Source: an uncultured Allobosea sp. (GTDB taxonomy: Bacteria; Pseudomonadota; Alphaproteobacteria; Rhizobiales; Beijerinckiaceae). Taken from it: DNA of 64,000 nt. The stretch covers positions 62,001 to 126,000 of the forward strand of contig NZ_CAMFJF010000007.1 of NCBI RefSeq assembly GCF_945956895.1, in the 5' to 3' direction. Positions 18,828 through 27,528 of this stretch are shown piece after piece. The stretch's first letter is position 1, and the number at the start of each line of letters is the position of its first letter. The position numbers were made by a program, and so were the translations under genes. The notes beneath the pieces are model-generated. The model was given only the letters and a program-made list of their open reading frames with translations, had not been told where the DNA came from and searched no databases.

Positions 18828-20272
18828 GCATGCCCCTCTGGAGCCGCAGCGCGGCGGAGCTCCTGCCCGAGCTGCGCTCAGGCACGCTCAAGGCCGAGAC
18901 GCTGATGCGCTCCGTGCTCGGCCAGGTCGAAGCGCGCAACGGGCCGGTCAACGCCTTCTCCCATGTCGCGAGCGAGAGCGCGCTCAACGCCGCCCGCGAA
19001 GCCGACCGCAAGCTCGCAAGTGGTGCCGCGCCCGGCCCGCTCCACGGCCTGCCCTTCAGCGTCAAGGATCTCGTCGCCGTCGCCGCCATGCCGCTGGAAT
19101 ATGCCTCGCATGCCTTCGCCGGGCAGGTCGCCGAAGCCGATGCCGAGGCTGTCGCCCGCCTCCGCCGCGCCGGTGCGATCCCCTTCGCGAAATCGACCAC
19201 CCCGGAATTCGGCCACAAGGTGCTGACCGATTCCCCGCGACAGGGCATCAGCCGCAATCCCTGGAACACCGACTATAGCTGCGGCGGCTCCAGCGGCGGC
19301 GCGGCGATCGCGGCTGCAATGGGCTTCGGCCCACTCCATCTCACCTCGGACGGTGCCGGCTCGGGCCGCATCCCTGCCTCCTGCTGCGGCGTCGTCGGCC
19401 TGAAGCCGAGCTGGGGCGCGGTTCCGCACGAGACCACGACGGACCTGTTCGGCTCGCTGACCTGCCTCGGCCAGATGGGCCGCACGGTCGCGGATGTCGC
19501 GCTGATGTTCAACGCGATGAAGGGCACCGACCGGCGCGATCCGCTCTCCTTCGGCGGCTCAGCCGAGCCCGTCCGGCTTCCCGAGAACCCCGTCGCCGCC
19601 CTCAAGGGCCTGCGCTTCCGCTACGTGCCCAAGACGCTCAATCGCTGGGTCGCCCCGGCGGTCGAGGCGGCCGTCGGCGAGACGGTCGAGCGCCTGCTGG
19701 CAGTCGGCGCCGAGCGCGTGACGATGCTGGACGATATCGTCTTCGATACGCCCTCGGCCCTCGTGCTGATGCGCGCCTACCAGCATGCCCGCTTCGGTAC
19801 GCTGCTGGAGGAGCACGGCGCGCGCATGGATCGCACCGCCCGCCTCGGCCTCACCCTGCAGCCGGAAGCGCAGACCTATACGCGCCTCGCCCATGCCCAG
19901 CGCGCCCGCTCCGAAATCTACCGGCAGGTGGAACGCCTCTTCGACGGCGCCGATATCTTCATCACGCCCACCGTCGCGACGCCCGCCCTGCCCATCGGCC
20001 AGCAATCGGACGGCCCGCTCATCGTCGACGGCATCGACCACGGCCCGCTGCGCGACGCCTGGTATCCCTACACCATCCCCTACAATGCCAGCGGGCACCC
20101 GGCGCTGTCCGTTCCCTGCGGCATGAGCCCGGAGGGCCTGCCGATCGGCCTCCAGATCGTCGGCCGCTGGCATTCGGAAGCCCAGCTTCTGGCGGTTGCC
20201 GCTGCGATCGAAGCCCTGAAACCTTGGGCTGCGACCTGGCCCGCCCTCTCCGGCAAGGAGCAGCTTTCGTGA
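18824..20272 (+). CDS. Amidase signature family hydrolase
   Basis: A 482-residue amidase with the Ser-cisSer-Lys triad: lysine in PFSVKDLV, cis-serine in CGGSSGGAA, and the nucleophile serine in DGAGSGRIPASC. The last motif is usually GGS(I/T)R, so GAGSGR is a small deviation. It hydrolyses a carboxamide to acid and ammonia. In this operon the released acid could feed the CoA ligase upstream. It overlaps both neighbours by four bases (ATGA, GTGA), so the three genes are translationally coupled. Confidence 0.92.
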   Translation: MSMPLWSRSAAELLPELRSGTLKAETLMRSVLGQVEARNGPVNAFSHVASESALNAAREADRKLASGAAPGPLHGLPFSVKDLVAVAAMPLEYASHAFAGQVAEADAEAVARLRRAGAIPFAKSTTPEFGHKVLTDSPRQGISRNPWNTDYSCGGSSGGAAIAAAMGFGPLHLTSDGAGSGRIPASCCGVVGLKPSWGAVPHETTTDLFGSLTCLGQMGRTVADVALMFNAMKGTDRRDPLSFGGSAEPVRLPENPVAALKGLRFRYVPKTLNRWVAPAVEAAVGETVERLLAVGAERVTMLDDIVFDTPSALVLMRAYQHARFGTLLEEHGARMDRTARLGLTLQPEAQTYTRLAHAQRARSEIYRQVERLFDGADIFITPTVATPALPIGQQSDGPLIVDGIDHGPLRDAWYPYTIPYNASGHPALSVPCGMSPEGLPIGLQIVGRWHSEAQLLAVAAAIEALKPWAATWPALSGKEQLS

Positions 20273-21114
20273 TCATCGATTATGGCAGCCGCCCGCCGCT
20301 TCCCGCCTTCGGCCCGAAGGGCGCCGAGCATCTCAAGCGCTACCGGCAGGTCTATGCCGCCAGCGAGACCGCGGCCGAGCCCCAGCACGATCTCGCCGGC
20401 TATCTCGCCGAATACGACAAGGCCGGCGTCAGCCATGTCTGCGTCAAGGCGCGCGACCTCGAGACGACCTACGGCTGGCGCATCAGCAACGAGGATGTCG
20501 CCGATTTCTGCCGCGAGCAGGGACCGCGCTTCATCGGCTTCGCCGGGGTCGACCCGAACAAGGGCATGACCGCCGTGCGCGAGCTCGACCATGCTGTGCG
20601 CGTGCTCGGCCTGCGCGGGCTCAACCTGCAATGCTTCGAACACCATCTCGCGATCAACGACCGGCGGATGTACCCGCTCTATGCCAAATGCATCGAGCTC
20701 GACATTCCCGTGAACATCCATTGCTCGATCAATTTCGCGACCTCGACCTTGATGCGCTACGGCCATCCGTCGCTGCTCGATGAGGTCATGGTCGATTTTC
20801 CCGAGTTGCGGGTCTGCGCCTCGCCGCCGGGCTTCCCCTGGGTGCATGAACTGATCGGCGTGGCCTGGCGCCATCCCAATCTCAGCATCGGCCTCGTCGC
20901 CGTCCGGCCAAAGTATCTGCAGGTCGCGGGCTCCGGCTACGAGCCGCTGCTGCAATACGGCCGCACAGTCCTCAAGGACCGGATCATCTTCGGCAGCGCC
21001 TATCCGCTCGGCCCGATCGCGCGCACCATCGCCGAGATCAGGGCGCTTCCGATCGGCGAGGAGGTCGAGAAGCTTTGGCTCCACGACAATGCCAAGCGCT
21101 TCCTGCGAATCTAG
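20269..21114 (+). CDS. Amidohydrolase_2 family TIM-barrel protein lacking the N-terminal HxH
   Basis: A 281-residue protein of the ACMSD-like amidohydrolase_2 family (COG2159 type). It keeps the strand pattern FIGFAGVDPNKG, LGLRGLNLQ, NIHCSINF and RIIFGSAYPLGP, but begins IIDYGSRPPLPAF where metal-dependent members have DxHxH. The late aspartate motif is also altered (GSAYP for GTDxP). The active site must therefore differ, or the protein is not a classical metal hydrolase. GTG 20269 overlaps the amidase stop (GTGA). It is the last gene of the ligase/amidase operon. Confidence 0.82.
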   Translation: MIIDYGSRPPLPAFGPKGAEHLKRYRQVYAASETAAEPQHDLAGYLAEYDKAGVSHVCVKARDLETTYGWRISNEDVADFCREQGPRFIGFAGVDPNKGMTAVRELDHAVRVLGLRGLNLQCFEHHLAINDRRMYPLYAKCIELDIPVNIHCSINFATSTLMRYGHPSLLDEVMVDFPELRVCASPPGFPWVHELIGVAWRHPNLSIGLVAVRPKYLQVAGSGYEPLLQYGRTVLKDRIIFGSAYPLGPIARTIAEIRALPIGEEVEKLWLHDNAKRFLRI

Positions 21115-21190
21115 AGCCATTCCAGCAAAAGTGCGCAGCGGTTTTGCGTCCGGAATTGCGCAAAAACAAAAGTTAGCGCTCCGCTTCCGC
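21112..21190. repeat. Partial copy of dispersed repeat family G
   Basis: The segment with TAGAGCCATTCCAGCAAAAG, the GCGCAGCGGTTTTGCGTCCG stretch and AATTGCGCAAAAACAAAAG resembles the family seen at 35461 and 62671, though only loosely in its middle. It starts at the stop codon of the amidohydrolase gene. I am sure of the AAAACAAAAG-type end, less so of the whole element. Confidence 0.5.
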
Positions 21191-21326
21191 AAGAAGGCGC
21201 CGCTGCTCCGGACAGGCCGCAAGAATCGCGGCGGCCCGGAACGGCGGCGTATTCGCGCGCGGTCCGTCCGCGAACGGCGCGGCGGCGTCCGCAGATCGGA
21301 GCTTAATCAGAGTCTTGGAAGGATGG

Positions 21327-21411
21327 TGGTGGGGGAAGCAGGACTCGAACCTGCGAAGGCATAGCCAGCGGATTTACAGTCCGCCCCCTTTGCCGCTCGG
21401 GACATTCCCCC
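21327..21411 (-). tRNA. tRNA-Tyr (GTA)
   Basis: On the minus strand the sequence folds as a class II tRNA with acceptor arm GGGGGAA/TTCCCCC, anticodon stem-loop GCGGACTGTAAATCCGC with anticodon GTA, a long variable arm, a GGTTCGAGTCC T-arm, discriminator A and an encoded CCA end. The long variable arm is normal for bacterial tRNA-Tyr. Confidence 0.95.
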
Positions 21412-21699
21412 GCCTGCGCCCTTGATCGGCTCTGTGAGCCCAGGGCCACCGATATGTCACTTTCGCGACGACCGGTAGGCGCGGCCGGACTTATGGTGAC
21501 CGGGCCGCGCCCTGTCAACGGCAAAAAGACCGATGCTGTGAATTCGTTGTGAAGGGGGCCGGATGGGCGCCGCGCCGAAACAAGGCCAAACCCCGGAGGG
21601 TTCGCAAACGGCAGCCGTCCGCCGGACGGTCAGGCCGCCTCATCGGAGCGGCGAGCGAAGCGAGCTGGCGTGAGATCGGAAAACGGCCCTGCAAACCGA

Positions 21700-22254
21700 T
21701 CAGCTTTCCGCCGCCTCGTGGCCCAGAACGAAAGCCACCCGCTCGGCCAGGCTCGCACGGGGCAGTTCGACGAGGGTGTAGCCGTAACGGGGATAGGTCT
21801 CGGCCATCGTCGCATAGGTCCGCTCGGCCTCGGCGAAATCCTGCTTCCGCTCGGCATCCTGCGTGAAGATCTCCCGCCAGGGCGGCGCGATGAAGACGGT
21901 GCGCCGATAGCGCAACTGTCGCGCCGCGCGCTCGACGGGATCGGGAATCGGCAGGCCGCAGAGCGTCAGGTAACCGGCGATGTCGGGCAGGCCGCGATCG
22001 AAGAAGAAGACGTCCCGCCCCGCGAGGGCTTCGGCATGGCTGCGCAGGTCCTCCGCCAGCATCAATGCGGCGAACCGGCCGGGATCGACCCAGGGCAGCC
22101 CCTTGCCGCCGAGCGCCTGCTGTTCGCGGATGACGGCGCGCCCGGCCTCGGGCCGCACCTTGTGGCCGGCCGCCGCCAGCGCCTCGATCAGGCTCGTCTT
22201 TCCCGCTCCGGGTCCGCCGGTGACGACGATCGGCCGGTCCATGTCCTGTGGCAT
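21700..22254 (-). CDS. AAA_28-type P-loop ATPase/kinase-like protein
   Basis: A 184-residue single-domain P-loop protein. Walker A is GGPGAGKTS near residue 14, and the Walker B-like strand is VFFFDRGLPDIAGY, typical of AAA_28 proteins that resemble nucleotide or sugar kinases. It is divergent from the rRNA methyltransferase gene. The ATG at 22254 is preferred; MDRPI four codons later is possible. Specific function is unknown. Confidence 0.8.
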   Translation of the reverse strand: MPQDMDRPIVVTGGPGAGKTSLIEALAAAGHKVRPEAGRAVIREQQALGGKGLPWVDPGRFAALMLAEDLRSHAEALAGRDVFFFDRGLPDIAGYLTLCGLPIPDPVERAARQLRYRRTVFIAPPWREIFTQDAERKQDFAEAERTYATMAETYPRYGYTLVELPRASLAERVAFVLGHEAAES

Positions 22255-22354
22255 CCTGGCGCCTTTCCTCCTGGATATGTCGGCAAAGGATGGTTCGCGC
22301 TGGCCAAGCGCGCCGCGTCGTGGCACGGCAGTCCGGCAATCACTGGAGAGAGCG

Positions 22355-23155
22355 ATGGCTCCGCCGTTCCGCCCGAAACATGCCAGGCCCGCAGGGGGCC
22401 GCCCCGGCGCCCGCCGCCCCGACGGCCCGCCGCCGCACCGGCCGGGCGATATCGACGAGGCCGTGCTCTACGGCGTTCACCCCGTCGTCGAGGCGCTGAA
22501 GAATCCGCAGCGGCGCTTCCGGCGGCTGCTCGCCACCGAGAATGGCCTGCGCCGCCTGCAGGAGCAAGTCGGAGACCTGCCGCTCGAGGCCGAGATCGTG
22601 CGTCCGTCCGAGATCGACCGCCTGCTGACGCCCGATTCGGTGCATCAGGGCCTCTATCTCGTCTGCGATCCCCTGCCCTCGCCCGATCTCGACAGCCTGC
22701 CGGACGATGCGATCGTGCTGGCGCTCGACCAGATCACCGACCCGCATAATGTCGGCGCCATCCTGCGCTCGGCCGCCGCCTTCGCTGCCGCGGCCGTGAT
22801 TGTCACGATCCGGCATTCCCCGGCAGCGACCGGCGTGCTCGCCAAATCCGCCTCCGGCGCGCTGGAGCATGTCCCGCTCGTTGCGGTGCGCAATCTCGGC
22901 GACGCGCTCGAGACGCTCGGCAAACGCGGCTTCCTGCGCATCGGCTTCGATTCGGACGGCGATGTCGCGCTCGACGACGTCGCACTCCGCCGCCCCCTGG
23001 TCATGGTCATGGGCGCCGAGGGCAAGGGCCTGCGCCAGCGCTCGCGCGAGCTCTGCGACCATGTCGCGCGGCTCGAAGTGCCCGGCACGATCACCAGCCT
23101 CAACGTCTCGAACGCGACCGCGATCGCGCTCTACGCGGCCAGCCGCCGCCGCTGA
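22355..23155 (+). CDS. rlmB: TrmH/SpoU family 23S rRNA 2'-O-ribose methyltransferase (RlmB type)
   Basis: A 266-residue protein. A basic, disordered head (residues 1-35) is followed by a substrate-binding domain (AVLYGVHPVVEAL, about 40-110) and a SPOUT domain with trefoil knot (about 120-262). Its three SpoU motifs are DPHNVGAILRSAAAF, VMGAEGKGL and LNVSNATAIALY. It methylates the ribose of a guanosine in 23S rRNA, or a related RNA, using SAM. ATG 22355 follows GGAGAG. The exact modified site is inferred from overall similarity to RlmB. Confidence 0.88.
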   Translation: MAPPFRPKHARPAGGRPGARRPDGPPPHRPGDIDEAVLYGVHPVVEALKNPQRRFRRLLATENGLRRLQEQVGDLPLEAEIVRPSEIDRLLTPDSVHQGLYLVCDPLPSPDLDSLPDDAIVLALDQITDPHNVGAILRSAAAFAAAAVIVTIRHSPAATGVLAKSASGALEHVPLVAVRNLGDALETLGKRGFLRIGFDSDGDVALDDVALRRPLVMVMGAEGKGLRQRSRELCDHVARLEVPGTITSLNVSNATAIALYAASRRR

Positions 23156-23427
23156 GCGGCTGGCCCGCAGCATCGGGAAAAGCGCGTTTCGCGCCATTTC
23201 CGCTCTGCAAAATCTCCCCCGCCGATAGTCTCATAGACGAACGGTGCAAGACCAAGTGCCTGATTGCCCCTGCGACAATCCGCGCGCAATCCTCTGAAGC
23301 GAGCTGGAATGACGGGACTTACCCGTCGTCCGGCAGCGCGGCCACCGTCATTCAGAACGTGAACCGCGCGGAACGAGGTTGCCGGGCTCAACCCGGCTTC
23401 AGAGCTTCACCAGGGGAGACAAGCGCC

Positions 23428-25086
23428 ATGAGCATGGCATCACACGCATCGGACTCGCGGGCAGCGCCCCGGCCGATGACCAAGGAGGAAAGGAAGGTCA
23501 TCATCGCCTCGTCGGCCGGCACGGTCTTCGAGTGGTATGACTTCTATCTGGCGGGCTCGCTCGCCGCCAACATCGCCCAGACCTTCGTGCCCGGCGACAA
23601 CGACACAGCCAAGTTCATCTTCGTGCTGTTCGGCTTCGCCGCGGGCTTCGCGGTCCGCCCCTTCGGCGCCCTGTTCTTCGGCCGCCTCGGCGACATGATC
23701 GGCCGCAAATACACCTTCCTCGTCACGATGACAGTCATGGGCCTCGCCACCTTCGTGGTCGGCCTGCTGCCCGGCTTCCAGACGATCGGCTACGCCGCCC
23801 CGACCATCTTCATCATCTGCCGCCTGCTGCAGGGCCTCGCGCTCGGCGGCGAATACGGCGGTGCCGCGACCTATGTCGCCGAGCACGCCCCGATGGGCCG
23901 GCGCGGCTTCTACACCTCCTGGATCCAGACGACCGCGACGGTCGGCCTGTTCCTGTCGCTGATCGTCATCCTCGTCCTGCGCCTGAGCATGACGCCGGAA
24001 GCCTTCGCGGCCTGGGGCTGGCGCGTTCCGTTCCTGCTCTCGATCATCCTGCTCGGCTTCTCGGTCTGGATCCGTCTCCAGCTCGCTGAATCGCCGGCCT
24101 TCGTGAAGATGAAGGAGGAGGGCACGCATTCGAAGGCGCCGCTTTCCGAGGCGTTCGGCAACTGGCAGAACGCCAAGATCGGCATCGTCGCGCTGCTCGG
24201 CGGCACCGCCGGCCAGGCGGTCGTCTGGTACACCGGCCAGTTCTACGCGCTGTTCTTCCTGACCCAGACCCTGAAGGTCGACGGCACCACCGCGAACCTG
24301 ATGATCGCGCTCGCCCTGCTGCTCGGCACGCCCTTCTTCATCCTCTTCGGCTGGCTCTCCGACAAGATCGGCCGCAAGCCGATCCTGCTGGCCGGCTGCC
24401 TGATCGCGGCGCTGACCTATTTCCCGCTCTTCACCATGCTGGCCAAGACCACGAATCCGAATCTGATCGCGGCCACCGAGAACGTGAAGCTGGTCCTGAC
24501 CGCCGATCCGGCCGAATGCGGCACGCTGTTCGACCCCGTGGGCGTGCGGACCTTCACCAAGCCCTGCGACGTCGTGCGCCGGACGCTGGCCACCGCCTCG
24601 GTCCACTACGATCTGGCGGCCGGACCGGCGGGCTCGCCGCTCAAGGCAACGATCAACGGCAAGGACGCCCCGAGCGGAGCCGCCGCCCTCGTCGCCGCCG
24701 CCCAGGCTGCCGGCTATCCCAAGCCGGGCGATGCCAGCATCCTGAAGACCCCGTCCTTCGGCGAGATGCTGTCCAGCCCGCGCGCCCTGCAGGCTGTCGG
24801 CATCCTGTTCCTGTTCGTCCTCTTCGTGACGATGGTCTACGGCCCGATCGCGGCCCTGCTGGTCGAGCTCTTCCCGACCCGCATCCGCTACTCCGGCATG
24901 TCGCTGCCCTATCACATCGGCAACGGCTGGTTCGGCGGCTTCCTGCCTCCGACCGCCTTCGCCATCGTGGCGGCCAGCGGCAACATCTTCTCCGGCCTCT
25001 GGTATCCGATCATCGTGGCGCTCGGCACCTTCGTGATCGGCCTGCTCTTCCTGCCGGAAACCAAGAACCGCGACATCCTGGACTGA
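23428..25086 (+). CDS. MFS transporter, metabolite:H+ symporter (MHS/ProP-like) with periplasmic insertion
   Basis: A 552-residue transporter with 12 predicted helices and MHS signatures: GTVFEWYDFYLAG (31-43), RPFGALFFGRLGDMIGRK (77-94) and LQGLALGGEYGGAATYVAEH (134-153). It imports an organic acid or compatible solute with protons. A 110-residue soluble insertion (about 342-452) with two cysteines (C364, C380) interrupts the helices near the end and makes it about 120 residues longer than ProP-type relatives. ATG 23428 follows GGGGAGA. A strong terminator follows at 25107. Confidence 0.9.
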   Translation: MSMASHASDSRAAPRPMTKEERKVIIASSAGTVFEWYDFYLAGSLAANIAQTFVPGDNDTAKFIFVLFGFAAGFAVRPFGALFFGRLGDMIGRKYTFLVTMTVMGLATFVVGLLPGFQTIGYAAPTIFIICRLLQGLALGGEYGGAATYVAEHAPMGRRGFYTSWIQTTATVGLFLSLIVILVLRLSMTPEAFAAWGWRVPFLLSIILLGFSVWIRLQLAESPAFVKMKEEGTHSKAPLSEAFGNWQNAKIGIVALLGGTAGQAVVWYTGQFYALFFLTQTLKVDGTTANLMIALALLLGTPFFILFGWLSDKIGRKPILLAGCLIAALTYFPLFTMLAKTTNPNLIAATENVKLVLTADPAECGTLFDPVGVRTFTKPCDVVRRTLATASVHYDLAAGPAGSPLKATINGKDAPSGAAALVAAAQAAGYPKPGDASILKTPSFGEMLSSPRALQAVGILFLFVLFVTMVYGPIAALLVELFPTRIRYSGMSLPYHIGNGWFGGFLPPTAFAIVAASGNIFSGLWYPIIVALGTFVIGLLFLPETKNRDILD

Positions 25087-25106
25087 TCGTCGCCTGAACG
25101 CGAACC

Positions 25107-25137
25107 GGGCCCCGCCTCCCAAGGCGGGGCCCTTTTT
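25107..25137 (+). terminator. Rho-independent terminator after the MHS transporter gene
   Basis: A perfect 10-bp GC stem (GGGCCCCGCC/GGCGGGGCCC) with a 6-base loop followed by TTTTT, 20 bases after the transporter stop. Confidence 0.92.
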
Positions 25138-25303
25138 ATTGCCTCGTCGCCACCCGCCTTTGCCGTCCTGCTCGGCTGCGCGCTGTGCTATTCTGGCCGG
25201 CAAGGTCCGGCCGATGGCTGAAGCCATTCCAACCGGTGGCGACAATCAAGCCGCCACCAGGTACTTCCGATGAACAGGCCGGGCCGTTTCAGGGAGTAGC
25301 GCG

Positions 25304-25597
25304 ATGACGACCTACATCATGCTGGCGAATTGGACCGATCAGGGCGCACGCAACGTCAAGGCCTCGCCAGCCCGCCTCGATGCCGCCAAGCAGGCGCTCA
25401 AGGAGGTGGGTGGCGACTTCAAGGCCTTTTTCATGACCATGGGCAAATACGACATGGTGATCGTCTGCGAGGCGCCGGACGATGCGGTCCTGGCGCGCTT
25501 CTGCCTGCAGATCGCCATGCTCGGCAATATCCGCACCGAAACCCTCAAGGCCTTTCCCGAGGCCGCCTATCGCGAGATTATCCGCTCGGTAAGCTGA
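25304..25597 (+). CDS. GYD domain protein
   Basis: A 97-residue protein matching the GYD family: YIMLANWTDQGARNVK at the start, then FKAFFMTMGKYDMVIVCEAPDDA and the LGNIRTETLKAFP end. The fold is a dimeric alpha/beta barrel; biochemical function is unknown in the family. It stands alone between the transporter terminator and tRNA-Thr. Confidence 0.88.
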   Translation: MTTYIMLANWTDQGARNVKASPARLDAAKQALKEVGGDFKAFFMTMGKYDMVIVCEAPDDAVLARFCLQIAMLGNIRTETLKAFPEAAYREIIRSVS

Positions 25598-25763
25598 GCC
25601 CATCGGCCGGATAGCCGAGCTGGACGAGGCCGCTGGAAAGCATCGAACGCACCGAGGGAACTCGACTGCGAATGCTTGCCCTCGCCGCGATCGGCTGGTA
25701 ACCGCTATCGAGCCGCCGATGGGAAGTCCCCGTCGGCGGTAACCTTGGTCGACCAGCCAGAAT

Positions 25764-25838
25764 GCCGGCATAGCACAGCGGTAGTGCAGCGGTTTTGTAA
25801 ACCGAAGGTCGGGAGTTCGATCCTCTCTGCCGGCACCA
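25764..25838 (+). tRNA. tRNA-Thr (TGT)
   Basis: A 75-base class I tRNA with acceptor GCCGGCA/TGCCGGC, D-loop AGCACAGCGGTAGTGC, anticodon arm CGGTTTTGTAAACCG with anticodon TGT, T-arm GGGAGTTCGATCCTCTC-type, discriminator A and encoded CCA. Confidence 0.95.
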
Positions 25839-25868
25839 GTTTCCAAAGACTCATCCCAAGCGGCAAGC

Positions 25869-26354
25869 TTACGGCGCAGGCCTCGACGGAACCGAGATCA
25901 CCTTGCCGTCCGGCATGATGATGTCGCCGGGCTTCTGGCCGGCGGCGCATTCGCCGAGGCGCTTGGCCTCCACCACGAGCTTGCGCTCGACCGGGCTGGA
26001 CTGGCCGGGCATGCCGCTCAGCTTGGTCGTTCCCTCGGTGCGGACCGATGTCTCGAAATCGCCGGTGATGATGCTGCTGCCGGATGCCCTGATCTGGCCG
26101 ACCGCGCATTCCGTCTCGACCGCGTAGCCGTTGGCCGTCTTGGTCACCAGCAGCTTCGAGCAGGCTCCGGCCGCCAGGCCGCCGACGATCGATTGATCGG
26201 TTCCCGGCCCGACGCATTGCCTGGCGAGGGTCTCCCCCTCGTTACCCACCGATTTCGTTTCCCATAGCCCGGGCTTGCGCTGTGGAAGCTGCTGCTGTGC
26301 CGCGGCGGACAGCGCGACGAGGATGCCGAGTGCGGCAATCAACGCGATTTTCAT
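25869..26354 (-). CDS. DUF3617 family secreted protein
   Basis: A 161-residue exported protein. The signal peptide is MKIALIAALGILVALSAAAQ (about 1-20). The mature part begins RKPGLWETK, the hallmark of DUF3617, and has four cysteines that could pair (RQCVGP, GACSKL, ETECAVG, GECAAG). The function of the family is unknown. ATG 26354 is chosen since it begins the signal peptide. It is divergent from another small secreted protein at 26528. Confidence 0.85.
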   Translation of the reverse strand: MKIALIAALGILVALSAAAQQQLPQRKPGLWETKSVGNEGETLARQCVGPGTDQSIVGGLAAGACSKLLVTKTANGYAVETECAVGQIRASGSSIITGDFETSVRTEGTTKLSGMPGQSSPVERKLVVEAKRLGECAAGQKPGDIIMPDGKVISVPSRPAP

Positions 26355-26527
26355 GACGTCGCTCTCCAAGAGGAATCGGCTCTCGCCAAGACAAGACGGG
26401 TGCCAAGGCCAGAATGAGGCGACGCAATCCGCGGCCAACCTTCGGATGCGTCTTGACAGATCGGCCGCTCCGGGAACGTTTGGCGAGCCGGGCGGTTATC
26501 CGCCTGTTCAAGCTTCGGGAGGCTTCG

Positions 26528-26818
26528 ATGAAGGCCCTTGTTCTCACGCTTGCTCTTCTGTCGAGCGCAGGAATGGCGGCAGCGCAGACGCGCCCCTCGA
26601 CCGTCTCCCGGCCCTGCGCGGCGAGCCAGCACGACGTCCGGGCCAATGGCGCGATCGTGCTGGGAACCGGCGGCTACACCTATGACCGGTTCGTTCGCGA
26701 TCGCAGCTTCTGCGAGAGGGACGAAACCACCGAGCCAGCCTTCGTGCCGAGCCGGGACAGCCAGTCCTGTTTCATCGGTTATCGCTGCAAGAGCCGGTCG
26801 AACTTTTTCGACGACTGA
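26528..26818 (+). CDS. Small secreted cysteine-containing protein
   Basis: A 96-residue hypothetical protein with a clear signal peptide (MKALVLTLALLSSAGMAAAQ). The mature part has four cysteines (SRPCAAS, RSFCERD, QSCFIGYRC) in two pairs and the segment GTGGYTYDRFVRDRSFC. Similar short proteins occur in Hyphomicrobiales without known function. The extended frame upstream is ignored because the signal peptide marks the start. Confidence 0.75.
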   Translation: MKALVLTLALLSSAGMAAAQTRPSTVSRPCAASQHDVRANGAIVLGTGGYTYDRFVRDRSFCERDETTEPAFVPSRDSQSCFIGYRCKSRSNFFDD

Positions 26819-26900
26819 GACCAGTCCCTCCATGGAACCTCCGACGCGCCGCCACGTTTTCCTGGTGGGGCGAAACCCCGGTTCGTCCAGGGAGGTTCGC

Positions 26901-27410
26901 ATGCGTCGCCTGCTTCTCGTCGCGGCTTCGGTCACGCCGCTGCTCCTGGCCGCTGGCTTGCCGGCAGCTGCCCAGCCGCATTTCGGTGGCCACGGATTTC
27001 GGCATGGCGGATTCCAACCGCGCGGCATCGGCATGAGGCCGTATGGAGTGCGGCCGGCATTCCCCGTCTATCGCCAGGGCTTCCGCCCCGGCTGGCACGG
27101 CGGCGGCTGGGGCTGGCGCCGGGCCGGCTTCTATCCCTATCGCGGATATCGCGGCTACCCTTACTGGGGAGCTGCCTCAGGTCTGGCGGCAGCGGCCACG
27201 CTCGGCGCGATCGCCGGCTATCCGTATTACGAGCCTTACTACCCCGCCTACCCGGTCTATCCCGCCTATGGGGCGGCACCCGCGGCCGCGGGCGGGATGT
27301 GCAGCACGCCGGTCAAGACCTGTACGCTGTACGAGCCCGCTCCGCTCGGGGTGGGGTGCTCCTGCCGCGTGCCGGGCGGCCGCGCCAGAGGCGTGGTCGT
27401 CGGTCCTTGA
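26901..27410 (+). CDS. Gly/Tyr/Pro-rich exported protein
   Basis: A 169-residue protein of unknown function. It has a signal peptide (MRRLLLVAASVTPLLLAAGL) and a His/Gly/Arg-rich stretch (FGGHGFRHGGF). A Tyr-rich block (YPYRGYRGYPYWG) precedes a hydrophobic segment SGLAAAATLGAIAGYPYY that resembles the glycine-zipper-like region of similar alphaproteobacterial envelope proteins, and a further Tyr/Pro block follows. Four cysteines cluster at the end (MCSTPVKTC, GCSCRVPG). ATG 26901 is preceded by GGGAGG. An outer-envelope location is likely but not shown. Confidence 0.75.
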   Translation: MRRLLLVAASVTPLLLAAGLPAAAQPHFGGHGFRHGGFQPRGIGMRPYGVRPAFPVYRQGFRPGWHGGGWGWRRAGFYPYRGYRGYPYWGAASGLAAAATLGAIAGYPYYEPYYPAYPVYPAYGAAPAAAGGMCSTPVKTCTLYEPAPLGVGCSCRVPGGRARGVVVGP

Positions 27411-27528
27411 TCGACCGGCCCTTGCCTGCATTCCATGACTGGCCGGCGGGCGCGATCATGGGTTAGATGTCCGGCATGTGGCGCCGCGCCAGCGCGGACC
27501 GACCTCGGCAAGCTTTGCACGGACCGGA

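Noticed and set aside
21515-22339. Minus-strand frame overlapping the P-loop ATPase gene
   Set aside because: It is another frame of the same strand; the ATPase frame has Walker A and B motifs and the alternative does not.
23305-23351. Short GAATGACGG/CCGTCATTC inverted repeat before the MHS gene
   Set aside because: The arms are only nine bases and resemble trimmed family C ends; too short to call as an element or an operator.
23440-25245. 601-codon minus-strand frame opposite the MHS transporter
   Set aside because: It mirrors third-position GC bias of the transporter gene and gives a low-complexity Glu/Gly/Arg product with no family features.
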